A stretch of 64,000 bases of DNA from Epiperipatus broadwayi (Eukaryota; Onychophora; Udeonychophora; Euonychophora; Peripatidae). Location of the stretch: contig JAQFVV010006336.1 in NCBI GenBank assembly GCA_028023455.1, positions 1,382,224-1,446,223 of the forward strand. The letters are read 5' to 3'. The number at the start of each line of letters is the position of its first letter. Position 1 is the first letter of the stretch. Below, piece after piece: positions 46,700-62,100 of this stretch. A program made the position numbers and the translations under genes. Below the pieces are notes generated by a model that did not search any database, was not told where the DNA came from, and saw only the letters and a program-made list of their open reading frames with translations.

Positions 46700-48389
46700 T
46701 ATATTCAGAGTTGTTGATCTTTTGGCTTATTCCCACAAACTTGAATATTAATATTATATCTATTAGCTATCTACTCATTGCTTGTGCACATAATTATATA
46801 AAAAAAATTATAGATAAATTTTATATTACCAGTGCAAATAATTGATATTTCCAAATAATGCATACATAATAGTTGTATATAAAAAATAATTAATTCTTTA
46901 TTTATTCATTTATTTTTTGAAAGCTTCATCTGAAAATTCATATGAGAAAGTTCTTTGTTTTAGAATTTTTGTAATCAGTGAAGGTTATCACAAATTAAGA
47001 TTAAACTTACCATCATCAGTTATTTTCTCAATGTGGATTAATTGTCTTTGCTTAATAGTAAGATGATGCAATATTTTAGCACATTCAACTCATTCAGTCA
47101 TTAAAAAATAAACAACTTTTTCCTTTAATAAATAAGCATTTTAATACACAATTTTAGATTAATTTTATTCCATTGGTTTGCTTGTGAATTACCAGCAAGG
47201 CTCAGTAGCACAATACAGATATTGATCTCGAATACTAAGGCACTTCTTATAAAAAAGTGCCTCTTGAGGAACTAACAACCCAAATCCAACATTTATCCTT
47301 GACATAACTTTTAAACAGATCACAATAATATACACTTTCTATGGTGGAAAGATATATTTAGCTTCACATAAGGAATGCAAAAATAACAACTAATATCTGC
47401 AGAGTAAAATACTATACTGAAGCATTTGGTGGTTTCTAGCTTATTTCTCAGGAATAAAAATGTATAGGTGTGGACTCTATCTCACCACCTAAAGAAAAGA
47501 ACATGCATGAAATATAATCCTTTCTTGGGATCAAAACACATTTAGTATACTAAATATTGTATAAACTTTGGATCATTCTCTTCAAGAGACTCAGTCACAT
47601 TGACTATAAAACATACCATTACACTATATCAAAACTAATCCTCTCATGGAAAATAAAGTATTTTAGGGAGAGCATCTTCATCCCATAAAACAAAATATAT
47701 TATAAATATTAAAATATGCTGATATTAAACATATACCAACTCTACACTACACTTAGAAAAGATAGCAAAACACATTAATAATAATAAACCTATATTAAAA
47801 TGTATACTTCAATCAATATCTGAAACCAATGAATTAAAATATACATGTCTTAGCCCCACAACTGTCCATAAGAAAAGTATAATAAATTTAATTTTAATGA
47901 AGAAATATTCAACAGCAATGTATAGCATACAAGCTTAAACTAAAATAAAGTGGACATACTATTAAAGAATAACTGTTACTAAATTATTTAATTAATACAA
48001 TATAAATTCTATTGACTTTAAACAAGAAATATATTGTTATAGCATTTGTTTTCTAATGAAATAGTTACTTCTGATAAATTTAAAGTACTGTTCTATCCAT
48101 TAAAAATATATAAAACATTTTTTTAGATACCTAGCATGCAAAGTTCATATCTCCAGTTGCATGTAATAAATCATATATATGTCATAGGTATCACTTCATA
48201 TCAAATAAAAAACATGATATTGTATTGGGGAACATATTATTTATTCACACAAACCATCTCTAGGTAAAAGGGATATCACACTTTATTAACCAAATATTAT
48301 TTATTTTATTTTATTTTTTAAAGAACAACATCAATTTCATGCTTAAATAATGTTAAATGAAATCAAGTGCCAAAAGCACTGAGTTACTA
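46700..48389 (-). mobile_element. Block D, old relative of element C
   Basis: Matches C in order: AGCACAATACAGATATTGA, CTTGAGGAACTAACA, CTCTCATGGAAAA and the right end (GCACTGAGTTACTA against ACACTAGGTTACA). It lacks the 978-bp duplication and nearly all CpGs. The left boundary cannot be fixed; 46100-46700 has no clear match. Confidence 0.7.
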
Positions 48390-48490
48390 TATATATATAT
48401 ATATATATATATAGTAACTCAGTGCTTTTGGCATTATATATATCTATCCATATATATATATATATATATATATATATTCTAATGGATAGA
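48368..48490. repeat. Perfect 66-bp (TA)n palindrome and a second weaker one
   Basis: TGCCAAAAGCACTGAGTTAC (48368-48387) and its exact inverse (to 48433) enclose TA repeat. The left arm is the end of block D, so the terminus of D has been copied in inverted form. Next to it TCTATCCAT and ATGGATAGA (48453-48490) enclose another TA tract. Confidence 0.93.
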
Positions 48491-48704
48491 CGATAAATTC
48501 ATAGTATTATTTCCAGGAGCTTAATTATAATAAGAATATAACAGCTAAATAGCTAACATTCCCATACAATAACAAGTAATAGAGCTTCTTCCTTTTCAAA
48601 ATTTGAGAAAGAAATAGCTCTGAAAAAAGTACTTGGTTTTATGTGGAAAGATTATCTATTTAGATATTATGTTTTTATTGGAAGCTCTTAGCAATAATAT
48701 ATTT

Positions 48705-50100
48705 ATATAATATTTAAATAGATGTATACTTTTTATCCCCGGAGTTTAGTTGTAATTATAGGTGATCTGAATCCAGATGTTCAAGCTCCCTTTAACTTCA
48801 GTTATCCAATCTCTCTCATATAATTGATTCACATAATCACACACATGTGATAAAGGTCTCTAATATATGTATTTCATGCTAAACCAGCAGTCATTATCAG
48901 ATCGTCATCTCACATACACATATAATAACTGCTCACTTTATATTAAGATAACAAATCCTCAAACATTAATGGACAGACTTCAATATACTCCAACCTCCAC
49001 CTCTTCAGCCATCCATACCATTAAAAGTCTGATGAAGGAATACCCACTTCCTTGATGATTGCAGTATTATAGTCATGCCAATACTAATCTTGTTACTATG
49101 ACCCCCTCATGTATAGGACTTTGTCCATTTAAATACATAAAAGAAGGATGGGACAGATACAGACTAAATCTATAATATTTAAATACAAGTATAATTTATA
49201 TTCCTGGATTTTATATGTAGTCATAGGGAATTTGAAACCAGACTTTTACACTTTTTTCATCTATTTAATCTATTTCATATAATAGATACACATGACCAAG
49301 ATAAATGATCTGCATAACACTTATTTCTTTCTGAACTGATACTCATCAGTTGGTCAAGATCATCTTCCACACACATATGTAGTCATTGCTCAGTTTATAT
49401 TAAGTTTCCAAATCAATAAATTTTAATGGACAGGCTTCAATTTACTTTATCTTCCGATTCTTCATTCATAAATACCATTGAAAATCTGATGATGGAATGC
49501 CAAATGTTTTGATAGTGCCAATATTATTCTCATGCCCATGTTCATCTTAAGTCACTCTGACCCTTATGTACAAAACTTTGTCCAGTTAAATACATAGAAG
49601 AAATATGAGCAGAATATAGGCTGAATCTTTAATATTTAAATACAGGTATACTTTATATTTCTGAATTTTAGAGGTAATTATAAAGGATTTAAACCCAGAC
49701 TTTCAAGCTCCCTTTAGCTATTCAATTTTTCTCATGCACCAATGCACATGACCACATATATGTGAAAAAGATAAATGATCTTCATTATAAATATTTTATG
49801 CTGAACCAGCACTCATCACATGGTCCAGATTATCAACTCTGACATACATATATAATTAGTGCTTGGTTTATACTAAGATACCAAATCTTCAGACTTTAAT
49901 GGAAAAGCTTCAATCTATTTCACTCTCCAACTTTTCATCAATCCATACCATTACAAATTTGATGATGGAATTCCCAAATCCCTTGATGATGGCCATATTA
50001 CTGTCATGCCCATGATGACCTTAAGTTAGTCTGACTCCCATGTATAGGATTAGATTTTATCCATTTAAATACACAGAAGAAATATAGCATGAATGTTATG
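48705..50100 (+). repeat. Three tandem copies of a LINE endonuclease fragment
   Basis: Units of about 460 bp start near 48705, 49177 and 49635. Landmarks recurring in each are TTAATGGACAG/TTTAATGGAAAAG, TGATGGAAT or TGATGAAGGAAT, and TTAAATACA. The first unit still reads VVIIGDLNPD and, downstream in frame pieces, LSDRHL. These resemble the GDFN and SDH motifs of a LINE endonuclease of CR1/L2/jockey style. The longest remaining frame is 48867-49055. The units are diverged and non-functional. Confidence 0.7.
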
Positions 50101-51823
50101 TAAGTGTGAGAACTTAGTTATGTTCAAATTTATAGAAAGTTTATAGACAATTCATATTAATATTTCTTTATTCCTTATATTTATTTTTTTGTAAAGTTTT
50201 ATAATAAATTTGTAAGCTGTCATTTTTCTAATATATAAAAAAGAAACTTATGTGTAAAAAGTTGTGTTTATTGTCATTTAAAGATATGTCAGATTTATTG
50301 TTTATTTTCTGTTTAATTTGAAAATATTGTTTAATTGTTAATTACATTTTTTATAGTCATTTTTCCACATCATTCACTAATTATTCAGAAATCTAATAAA
50401 AACATAAGAGTATTATAAATTACTTTAAATATTTATGCATTGAGACTATCTGGATATTAATAGTCATTTTATTGAAATTGCAACTAAGATATTAGAATTA
50501 TTTCTAAAGAAGAGATGATTTTGCTTAATAAAAAATCATAACTGCATATTTATCACTCAAGTTTAATTTAATCAATTTTGGTTGTTTATTAAAGAACACT
50601 ATACATATTTTAAAATATTTTTCATATTTATAAGATTATCCTCTTATTCCATAATAAATTTAAAATCATAGAAATACTTTATTTAATTTTAGAAGATATT
50701 TTTAAGTAGGTTAATTAATGTGATATTTAGAATAGCTATAAAATCCCTTATCCATTCTTAATATCTGAATGTTATCCTAGTAGAATATTCTTTTATTTTA
50801 AATTAAAAGTTTATCATGTTTATTTAAAATATTAATACTATTATCATAGTTGTGTGAGACATTATCTTAGATGTAAGAGTATGTCTCATTGTTCTTGACA
50901 CTAGGATTTCATTTTTTGCTATATAATCCATAAGAGTTAAAAATAATTTATTTTATCAACATTAAATTTAATCATATTTACCCTGATATATCCAATTTAT
51001 TTATAAATCATCTTATTAAAAAATCATTATTGACAAAGAAGAAACTGTTGCAAATAATATATCATTGGGGCAAATATTTAAGAAATATGTTCATATTTTA
51101 TAAAGAAAATGTATCATTTGATCATGGCAATAACATGCTTAGAAGATTTGTAAGTGTGTGAGTAGTAGATGTTGTGAAGAAAAGAATTTTAGCGTAATCT
51201 TTAATGTCATATGCTACCAATATTAAGAGTCTTTACTTTAATAAGAACGAGTAGGGGGATTCTCTTCCTCTTAAGTCATTAATGTTAACTTCTATCTTAA
51301 TAATAATTATTCCAGTTGTTTACCCTCTTTTCTCTTATTATTGCAACATATGACATATTTGAAACTCACTGAAATTAGCTTATACAATGTCATTGTTTTC
51401 AATCATTCTTTTATTGGTTATTTATTTATAGTCCAATTCTATAGGTTACAATTCGGTTTATGTAATGTGTTAGCTTTCGATCGAGTAAAAGCTACCGAGC
51501 AATTATCTTGATGAAGTGTTTGTGCCAATCACAATTCTTTGTATTATAATTTCATGGTTATTAAAAAGGTTAATGATTTAATATAAATAAAAAAGTGAAA
51601 AAGACATGTTTATTAATGTATAACAAAATATTTTGTTTGTATTAGTCACTTATTTATTTTATATTTTTAAAAAAGAACATTACCTTTTGGTTAATATATG
51701 TATTTTTGGATCACACCAACAACTAATACTATTCTGACGACGACTTTTATCTGAAATATTAAAAAATTAGGTTTATTTTGCTTAAATGTTGTGTGATATT
51801 ATTAATAAATGTTTCCGGAGAAT
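50101..51823. other. AT-rich non-coding DNA
   Basis: No gene or structured repeat seen. A small inverted pair AGCTTT...AAAGCT flanks CGATCGAG near 51472-51495. Confidence 0.55.
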
Positions 51824-51920
51824 AAAACACAATTACTGCCCATACAGCCGATTTTAATATTTCAACTAGAGGACTGATTGAATTATTAAAAGTGGCCGTG
51901 TAGGCTAATAATTGTGTTTT
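51824..51920. mobile_element. Small MITE-like inverted repeat
   Basis: The ends AAAACACAATTA and TAATTGTGTTTT are exact inverses, and the next bases (GCCCATACAGCC against GGCCGTGTAGGC) pair with few mismatches. Total length is 97 bp. It keeps CpGs in a CpG-poor region. No target duplication is clear. Confidence 0.6.
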
Positions 51921-51976
51921 GCTTTTTATTTATTTACATATTGCCTTTAGTTGATTTATATATTGCTTATTGTTAC

Positions 51977-52016
<40 letters not shown>

Positions 52017-52017
52017 A
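51977..52017. repeat. (CA)n(TA)n microsatellite
   Basis: Compound dinucleotide repeat. Confidence 0.97.
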
Positions 52018-52192
52018 TAAAATGGTTTGTCAATTAGAAATTCATATCCATAGGCCTTTATCATCACACACTACTCTCTTATGGCACTAAACAATACAAA
52101 GTAAAAAGCTTTGTTATACATGAGTACTCAAGTATCCCATTAGGTGGTTTATAAGTATATTTTAAATATAATAACATTGATTATAGATTCTA

Positions 52193-52256
52193 AAACAGAC
52201 AAAACTCTCCATATAGCTTGAGCATGCATAAGAAATGATGATCATGTGATCGTGGA
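52193..52256. repeat. Fragment of the hammerhead-repeat family
   Basis: Holds AAACAGACAAAACTCTCC and GATCATGTGAT, terminal blocks of the family seen at 11911 and 39443, without the ribozyme. Confidence 0.5.
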
Positions 52257-54429
52257 TTCTAAATGTATAAAATTTTGTGAATGAATGAAGGGAAATGAGT
52301 TGTTAATAAAATAAAAAAAATATTGTTGTGCACATTCCAAACAGTCCAAAGAATAATTATCTACATGTCTTAGTACCTATTTCAATGGTTATCTTTAATC
52401 ATAAACATAAATCTGCAATCATTGCATCAGTAGCACTCTGAATCTACATCTGTTCTTTTTTTAACTTCACACAGATTATAATCTTTAATAAATTTTGTTT
52501 ATTGAGATAAATAATTGTACCTCTAAGATTCAACATCAGTTTTCCAATACTTTAATTTACTTTAAATTATTCATTTATAATTATCTATTGTATATTTGAA
52601 TAATTAAGGAGCACTAGATAGTAGTATCGTATTTAAATTCTAAGATTAGCTGCTAAGTTTTGGTTTCAAGAATTTAGATATTGGATTGCAATTATATTTC
52701 CTATAACCATTTTTAATTTTATAAACTATACAAACTTATGATATGTAATTTAACTTACCAATTTTGAATTCAAGGTGATTAAAGTATAGCACATTTATTT
52801 TATTTATTTGAAATCCTTTATTAATAGATATACATTTTCACTTCCAGAATATTTTCCTTCTTTTATGTTTGTATATAATAAAATAATAAATATAATGGTA
52901 ACTTACTACTATATACAGTCTTTAATTCCACCAGAAGTACTTTCTTTTAACCTTCTTCAACCGTCATTAAATTAAAAAAAAAAACATAACAAGGAAGCAA
53001 ATGTCATCAACTCGAGTTCCAGGAATTCCAAATTTTAACCTTATCAGCTTCTCTTTTAATTATATTTATTTTATTTTTAGATATGAAAATTATTTTAAAA
53101 AAATTTCTTTTATTATGGTCTCTCTCTTCATAAAGAATGTTAACACCTTCAATATCAAACTTAAATTTATATTTCCATGTCCTTTTATGATCCAAAAAAC
53201 TGAAGCAGTCACTAAATCATTATTATTCTTACTTTTCGCTTGCTCACCTATATATATGATAACATCCATCCACATAAAAAAAATGATACACAATATTACT
53301 TTTCTGTTTGACAGTTATGACATTTTTAGAGTTATTCACTAATTTGTTACCATTATTTGTAAAAAAAAAAAAAAATAAACACATTCTTATATATATCCTT
53401 AAAAAATTTCACTTGAGCATTTGAAATGTATGGAATAGATCTCCAGTTTTTACTATCAGTCTTTAATTCCTTTAAACCATTATAACTCTTTAAATTGACG
53501 TAATGTATTGTTAATCTGTTCAGACTTATAACCAACTTCAGGCAATTCCTTGGTAAATATCTCAATATTTTTAAATGTATCAGCATGATGCTAACTGTAT
53601 ATATATATTCATATAATTAAAAATATTTGAAAAAAAAAAATCAATTAAGCATGCTTATATAAACTGATATAATTTATTCAAACAGTTTTTACTAAATAGG
53701 AAAATATTAAAATTTTCGCTAGAGCTAATTTACTGATATTATTTTTTTAAGAAATTACAAAATAACACTTTATATAATGTTTTAATATAATTATTATCAT
53801 ATTAAAATATTTGAAAAGGTTAGAAATTATAAAGTAGAAAATGCTTTAGGGTGCAGCAAACTTTTGTTTTAATTTTAAAAACCATTTTAAATGCAGTTTT
53901 TTAAAATTAATTTTTATATAGATATACACCTCTTCCTCAGAGCATTTAGAGCTTCTTGAAATCATGAATTATATTTATTTTTAAAAATAACATATATTCA
54001 ACATTAATTGTAATGTTTTAATTCTTTAAGTAGTTTTATATATTCTAAAAAACATATCTCATTGTCTTATGGAGGATTCACACATGTGTACGTAATCTAC
54101 ATCACCATACTTCTCATGCTTAAACAAAGCAATTGTATATAAGCAGTCTGTTGTCAAAGCAACACTACAATTAGATAGGAAATGAAAATCCATATGCTGC
54201 ATAATTGAGTGTTGCCTCTGTTTATTTGTTTAAGACCAAAAGCTGTGATAATGTAATTTACATATACTAACTAGTTAGCTACTTCTGGATATGTATGTAT
54301 ATATATATTATAACGTATGAAAATTATGGAAAATAAATATTTTATTTAGAAATAATATGCATAATTATATGTTGAATTGTTATGGTATATATATATATGT
54401 TGTGCTTATACATAAGGGCTCAGTTGAGA

Positions 54430-54435
<6 letters not shown>
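52257..54435. other. AT-rich non-coding DNA
   Basis: Overlapping frames at 53001-53342 (plus) and 53007-53586 (minus) have no motif. A less AT-rich patch lies at 54065-54240. Nothing else is recognisable. Confidence 0.5.

Positions 54436-54514
<79 letters not shown>
54436..54514. repeat. (TA)n tract
   Basis: About 79 bp of pure TA repeat. Confidence 0.97.
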
Positions 54515-57822
<3,308 letters not shown>

Positions 57823-58336
57823 ATATATATATATATATAAGTTTTATAAGCATGATTTTAATTACAATTTAAAAGTTATAAACTTTAATTCATTCCAAAT
57901 ATTTTATCAGAAGTCATAATTGTAATCACCAGCCAAATATTATCAAGGATTTATTTAAATTATTCAAAAACAATTTATGTTATGACTAGACTGACAATAA
58001 TAAAGTTGACTTCTCATGATATTATTAAAAAAGATTAGTGCATGGTCTCAAGAGATTTGAGCTATTTAGTATAATCACAATTCAAAGTATTACAGCAGAT
58101 TATTGCTTAAATGATTTTAAAAAAGTAAGATAATTTGTGATGGTAAAATTATGATAAAAAGTATACTTATGGCGCTGTTGATTTAAAATCGTTTAAAAAA
58201 TAATAGGCAGAAAATTATGTTAATAAATAGAGACCAAAATTTGACTCCATTTACACTAATATAATTAATTTTGCATACTATAAATATAGATGAGATTATT
58301 TTAGCAACATAATATGAGAATATATATATATATATA
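57823..58336. other. AT-rich non-coding DNA
   Basis: Nothing recognised between the two TA tracts. Confidence 0.5.
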
Positions 58337-59079
58337 TGTAACATATAATATTATTATTTTAAAGTGCGTTGCTGTAAGTAATTGATCAGCCCGCTAGTCA
58401 ACGGATTTGATAATTTGTGCAAAAGAAAATGACCTATTGATTTACATCATTTATTGAACATTTTTGCTAGAAAGAAAATCAATTATTTATAGCGACAGCA
58501 ATCCAAGAGTGTAATCTCATGCATTATATATATTAGAAAATGTAATTGTTTATTATTATTATACATACCCAAAAAAAAATGATGACTTTAATATAAATGT
58601 TAATCTTTAAAGCATTTTTTCATTTTTATCTTCCATATACTTAGTTCATATTCAATTGATAAATTTTAAAACAATTACTAATTATATATTCTTTTAATTG
58701 GAGAACTCTAAGCATGTACAAACTAAAAGCTAGCAAAGTTTTAGAGCATTGCATTTATGAACTTGAAAAATTAAAGTATTAGGTAGCTATTGCTTAGTAT
58801 TTTTTAAATGATATTTCAAGCATTTCAAAAATTATAGTACGGAAAAAGACAATCAAAAGTTCCCTTTATACTCATGATTGCTGAATATTTTTACAAAAAT
58901 ATTTCTTTGTCTCATTTTCAATGTATTAAAACAGACACAATGCAATACGAAAGTTTCTATGGTAATTATGCATATGATTTAAATTATGAAAAGAGTTTCA
59001 TGCAACACATTAAATGCTTTAACTTTTTATATAAGAGATTACATTCAACATTGCACTTCTGATTTGACACACATGTGCA
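58337..59079. mobile_element. Possible short LTR-like unit between (TA)n tracts
   Basis: Starts TGTAACAT after (TA)n, like E3, and ends ATGTGCA before (TA)n. It holds a CpG-containing patch (58365-58520) with an imperfect inverted repeat around TTGCTGT...ACAGCAA. No homologue in the window. Confidence 0.3.
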
Positions 59080-59138
59080 TATATATATATATTGTGCACT
59101 TCTGATTTGACACACATGTGCATATATATATATATTGT
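59053..59138. repeat. 43-bp tandem duplication including (TA)n
   Basis: GCACTTCTGATTTGACACAC...TGTGCA plus the TA tract occurs twice with a 43-bp period, exact by eye, and leads straight into element B. Confidence 0.93.
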
Positions 59139-62100
59139 GCCCTTTTCTATAGATCAAAATTGATTCACCACAGCAAATTATTAAAAAAATTTAAATTTAA
59201 AATGTTCTCTTTATGTGTTAGTTATGTTTTATTAATAATATCCTAACAGTACAATTTGAAGCTAAATGAAATTACATAATGCATGAAATTATGATAAATC
59301 ACTTAAAATAGTTAAGTAAAGCTAAAAATATTAATTACATATAGTTGCAAAAGCTGGCCATAATAAATAACACAGCTATAAATGTTTAAAGTATGTTTAA
59401 AAAGTTCAATTTTAATAGTCTTAAACTTATAGTTAAATAAATATTATATTTAAAATTATAAATTATATTTAATAATTATAATTAATATCATATATTTTAA
59501 AAGTAAGCTTTATGGTGGTGAAAGTTGTATTTAGTTTTATATTTCCAAATTATTTTTCCAAATTTTGTATTATTGTATTATTTTATTTAATACAATAAGT
59601 GTAGCAATTTATTATTATTCCCAGACAGAAAATCAGATAATCTGTCTAGATTATATCAGTCTTATGACTTGTATAATAATATGGTTATACACACATGCTT
59701 GCTGGTATTTAGATTAGTAAAGTTCAAAATATTTTAAAATTGCATTATAGAATTGGATATAATTATTACCTATCATAAAAGAAAATATTAAATTAACTAT
59801 TGTATAAAATGTTTTAAATAGGATTATAAGACAAAGACAGCTAATCAAAGTTAAATATTTTGTTTTAAAATAAAATAGATAAATTAAATATTAAAGGTGG
59901 GATAAATTATTAAATATTGTTTTTGAAAAGTCCTTTTAAATATTTAATTAATTTAGTAAAATGATAATTGATTTAAAAGTAATATATTAAATAATATTTT
60001 AAAGTTATAATATGTCATATTTTTTGAAATTTAATTGTGTAAGAATGTAACAATATGCAAATTTGGTATCAAATGAAAAGTAAGAATCCACCAATAGAAT
60101 GATGTATCTTCTAGGATATAAATACCAGTGCATGGGGGTGATCAAAGGTGTCAGAGATCATATCAGTAGCTATCGAGAAGATAGTAATTTTAAATTTTTA
60201 TTATTTAGTCAATTTTTAGTGCTCTCATACAATTTATTTGCAAAGCTAATAGGACATTTATTTATAGTATTTGCAAAGACAGTATAAAATAAAAATAGTT
60301 TAATAACTTCATTTTAATATGCATTGTTAATTTTAAAGTGTTTTACCAGGAGTATTCATCAGAAACTTAATCTACTTCACAATAAAAATATGAAAATGCC
60401 AATAATTAAAATGTATGTAATGGAAATTTTAAAGATAAATATAATAATTGTGAATATAATATTGATAATATTAACCAAGAGGACTATTCCAGTATATAAA
60501 TTATTATTATGGACATTGTACAAGAAGCTTAATAGAAAAGCTATTTGCTGACTAAAAGTAAAGTACACATTATTTTATATAACAGCAAGATAAGCTTGTC
60601 CAAGATTAATAAATGATATGACAAGTGTATTATATAATTTTATGAAAATAATGCTATAGGAATTAATGTTATATCCTTTTTGAAGGAAACATTTAAAATA
60701 TTTGCAAGAAATTATTTTAAGTAAAAACTAATGGAAATATTTACAAACGTATATATTATAAAATCCGAGGTATAGGATTATACATGCTTATAAAATTATT
60801 TAAAAAAACTGAATTTTAAGACAAGAATGAAACCGCTGAAAATAAGTAATAAATAGCAATAAATTTTCCTAAAGAAGAAACCTACAGAGAAAAGGAATAC
60901 ATGAATAAATAAAAATATGGAATTATGGAAAATATTTTATATTGTGCAAAAAGTTTATCCAGATAGTTCAAGCTAAGCTAAAAGGACATGAGGCAACATC
61001 ACTAGGCCAACATAGAATATTCTAGAATAGAAGCTTCACTGAGTTAGTTTTAAATGTTATAATTTTGTTATAATTTGAATAATCATCATTCTGGACAATA
61101 GAAACATAAACTATTATTCTATAAAACTTTTCCAGGACAGATCGATGATTATTTTATTTAATTTCTCAAGATTTTAAAAACATTGTATTTTTTTTTATTA
61201 TTCATTTTTTTAAAACATCGTCCACTGCCAGAAACAGTTTTGTCTTGTTCAATGCATAGCAACAGGAGAGTTGTTAAAAAATTGCTCTTGAGGAGAACAT
61301 TTAAAAAAAAAAACTCTCGAAAAGATAAAAACATTTTTTGAACTTTATCAAGAACCTTCGTGAAGAGTCAATTGAAGATATACATAATTATAGTCTTGAT
61401 TTTTTTATTTATTTATTAACTTTGTTAAAGTGTAATATTATTTTTATAAGAGTAGGAACATGAATATTAATTTATTGATAATATCAGAATCTTATAGTAG
61501 AATACTTTAATAATTTAAATAAGGACATTTAAGTAAAAGTATGGATTGTGTTTTCATGTATGCAATGTTGTATCTAATTGATGAAAGAAAAAGACTGCAA
61601 AAGTGATGACAAGTCAATATCACTTGGTAATAGTTAATGAATATTGATATATTTTATGATGTATATTTTGTTTTTCTTTTTTGCAGATTGCCTATGAATT
61701 ATAATGTAAGGAAGTATAAATGTTTAATTATATGTAAACACATTTTGTACAACACTTTTAAATTATGAGATTAGGATTTATTTTGAGAATATGCATACAA
61801 TAATTTTATACTAATAATATAACACAACATGATGATAAATATTTACATGATTCTTTTAAAAACTTTCATTTTATTGGATGTTCAAAGTATTTATATGATT
61901 AGTTTGTATGTGTTTAGATATAGAATAAGAAAGTAAAGCAAACTTTTTTTGTGGATTAGTGAGATGTGGATTAGTGAGATCACTCTAATTATAAATGAAT
62001 TTTGTTTATTATTTTGAATATGCAAGTTAGTTATTTGTCGATGTATGATTTGATAAATCTTTTAGGAAATAATGATAAGATAGTGACTTGGTAGTAGTAT

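Noticed and set aside
49028-49060. CTGATGA with a pairing AGGAA/TTCCT stem as another hammerhead
   Set aside because: The GAAA segment is absent (TGAT instead), and the sequence lies in the LINE-derived repeat.
48705-50100. CRISPR-like or satellite array
   Set aside because: Only three long, diverged units with LINE coding traces; there are no short repeats with spacers.
53001-53586. Overlapping 60-113 residue frames on both strands
   Set aside because: AT-rich hydrophobic translations with no motif, typical of chance frames here.
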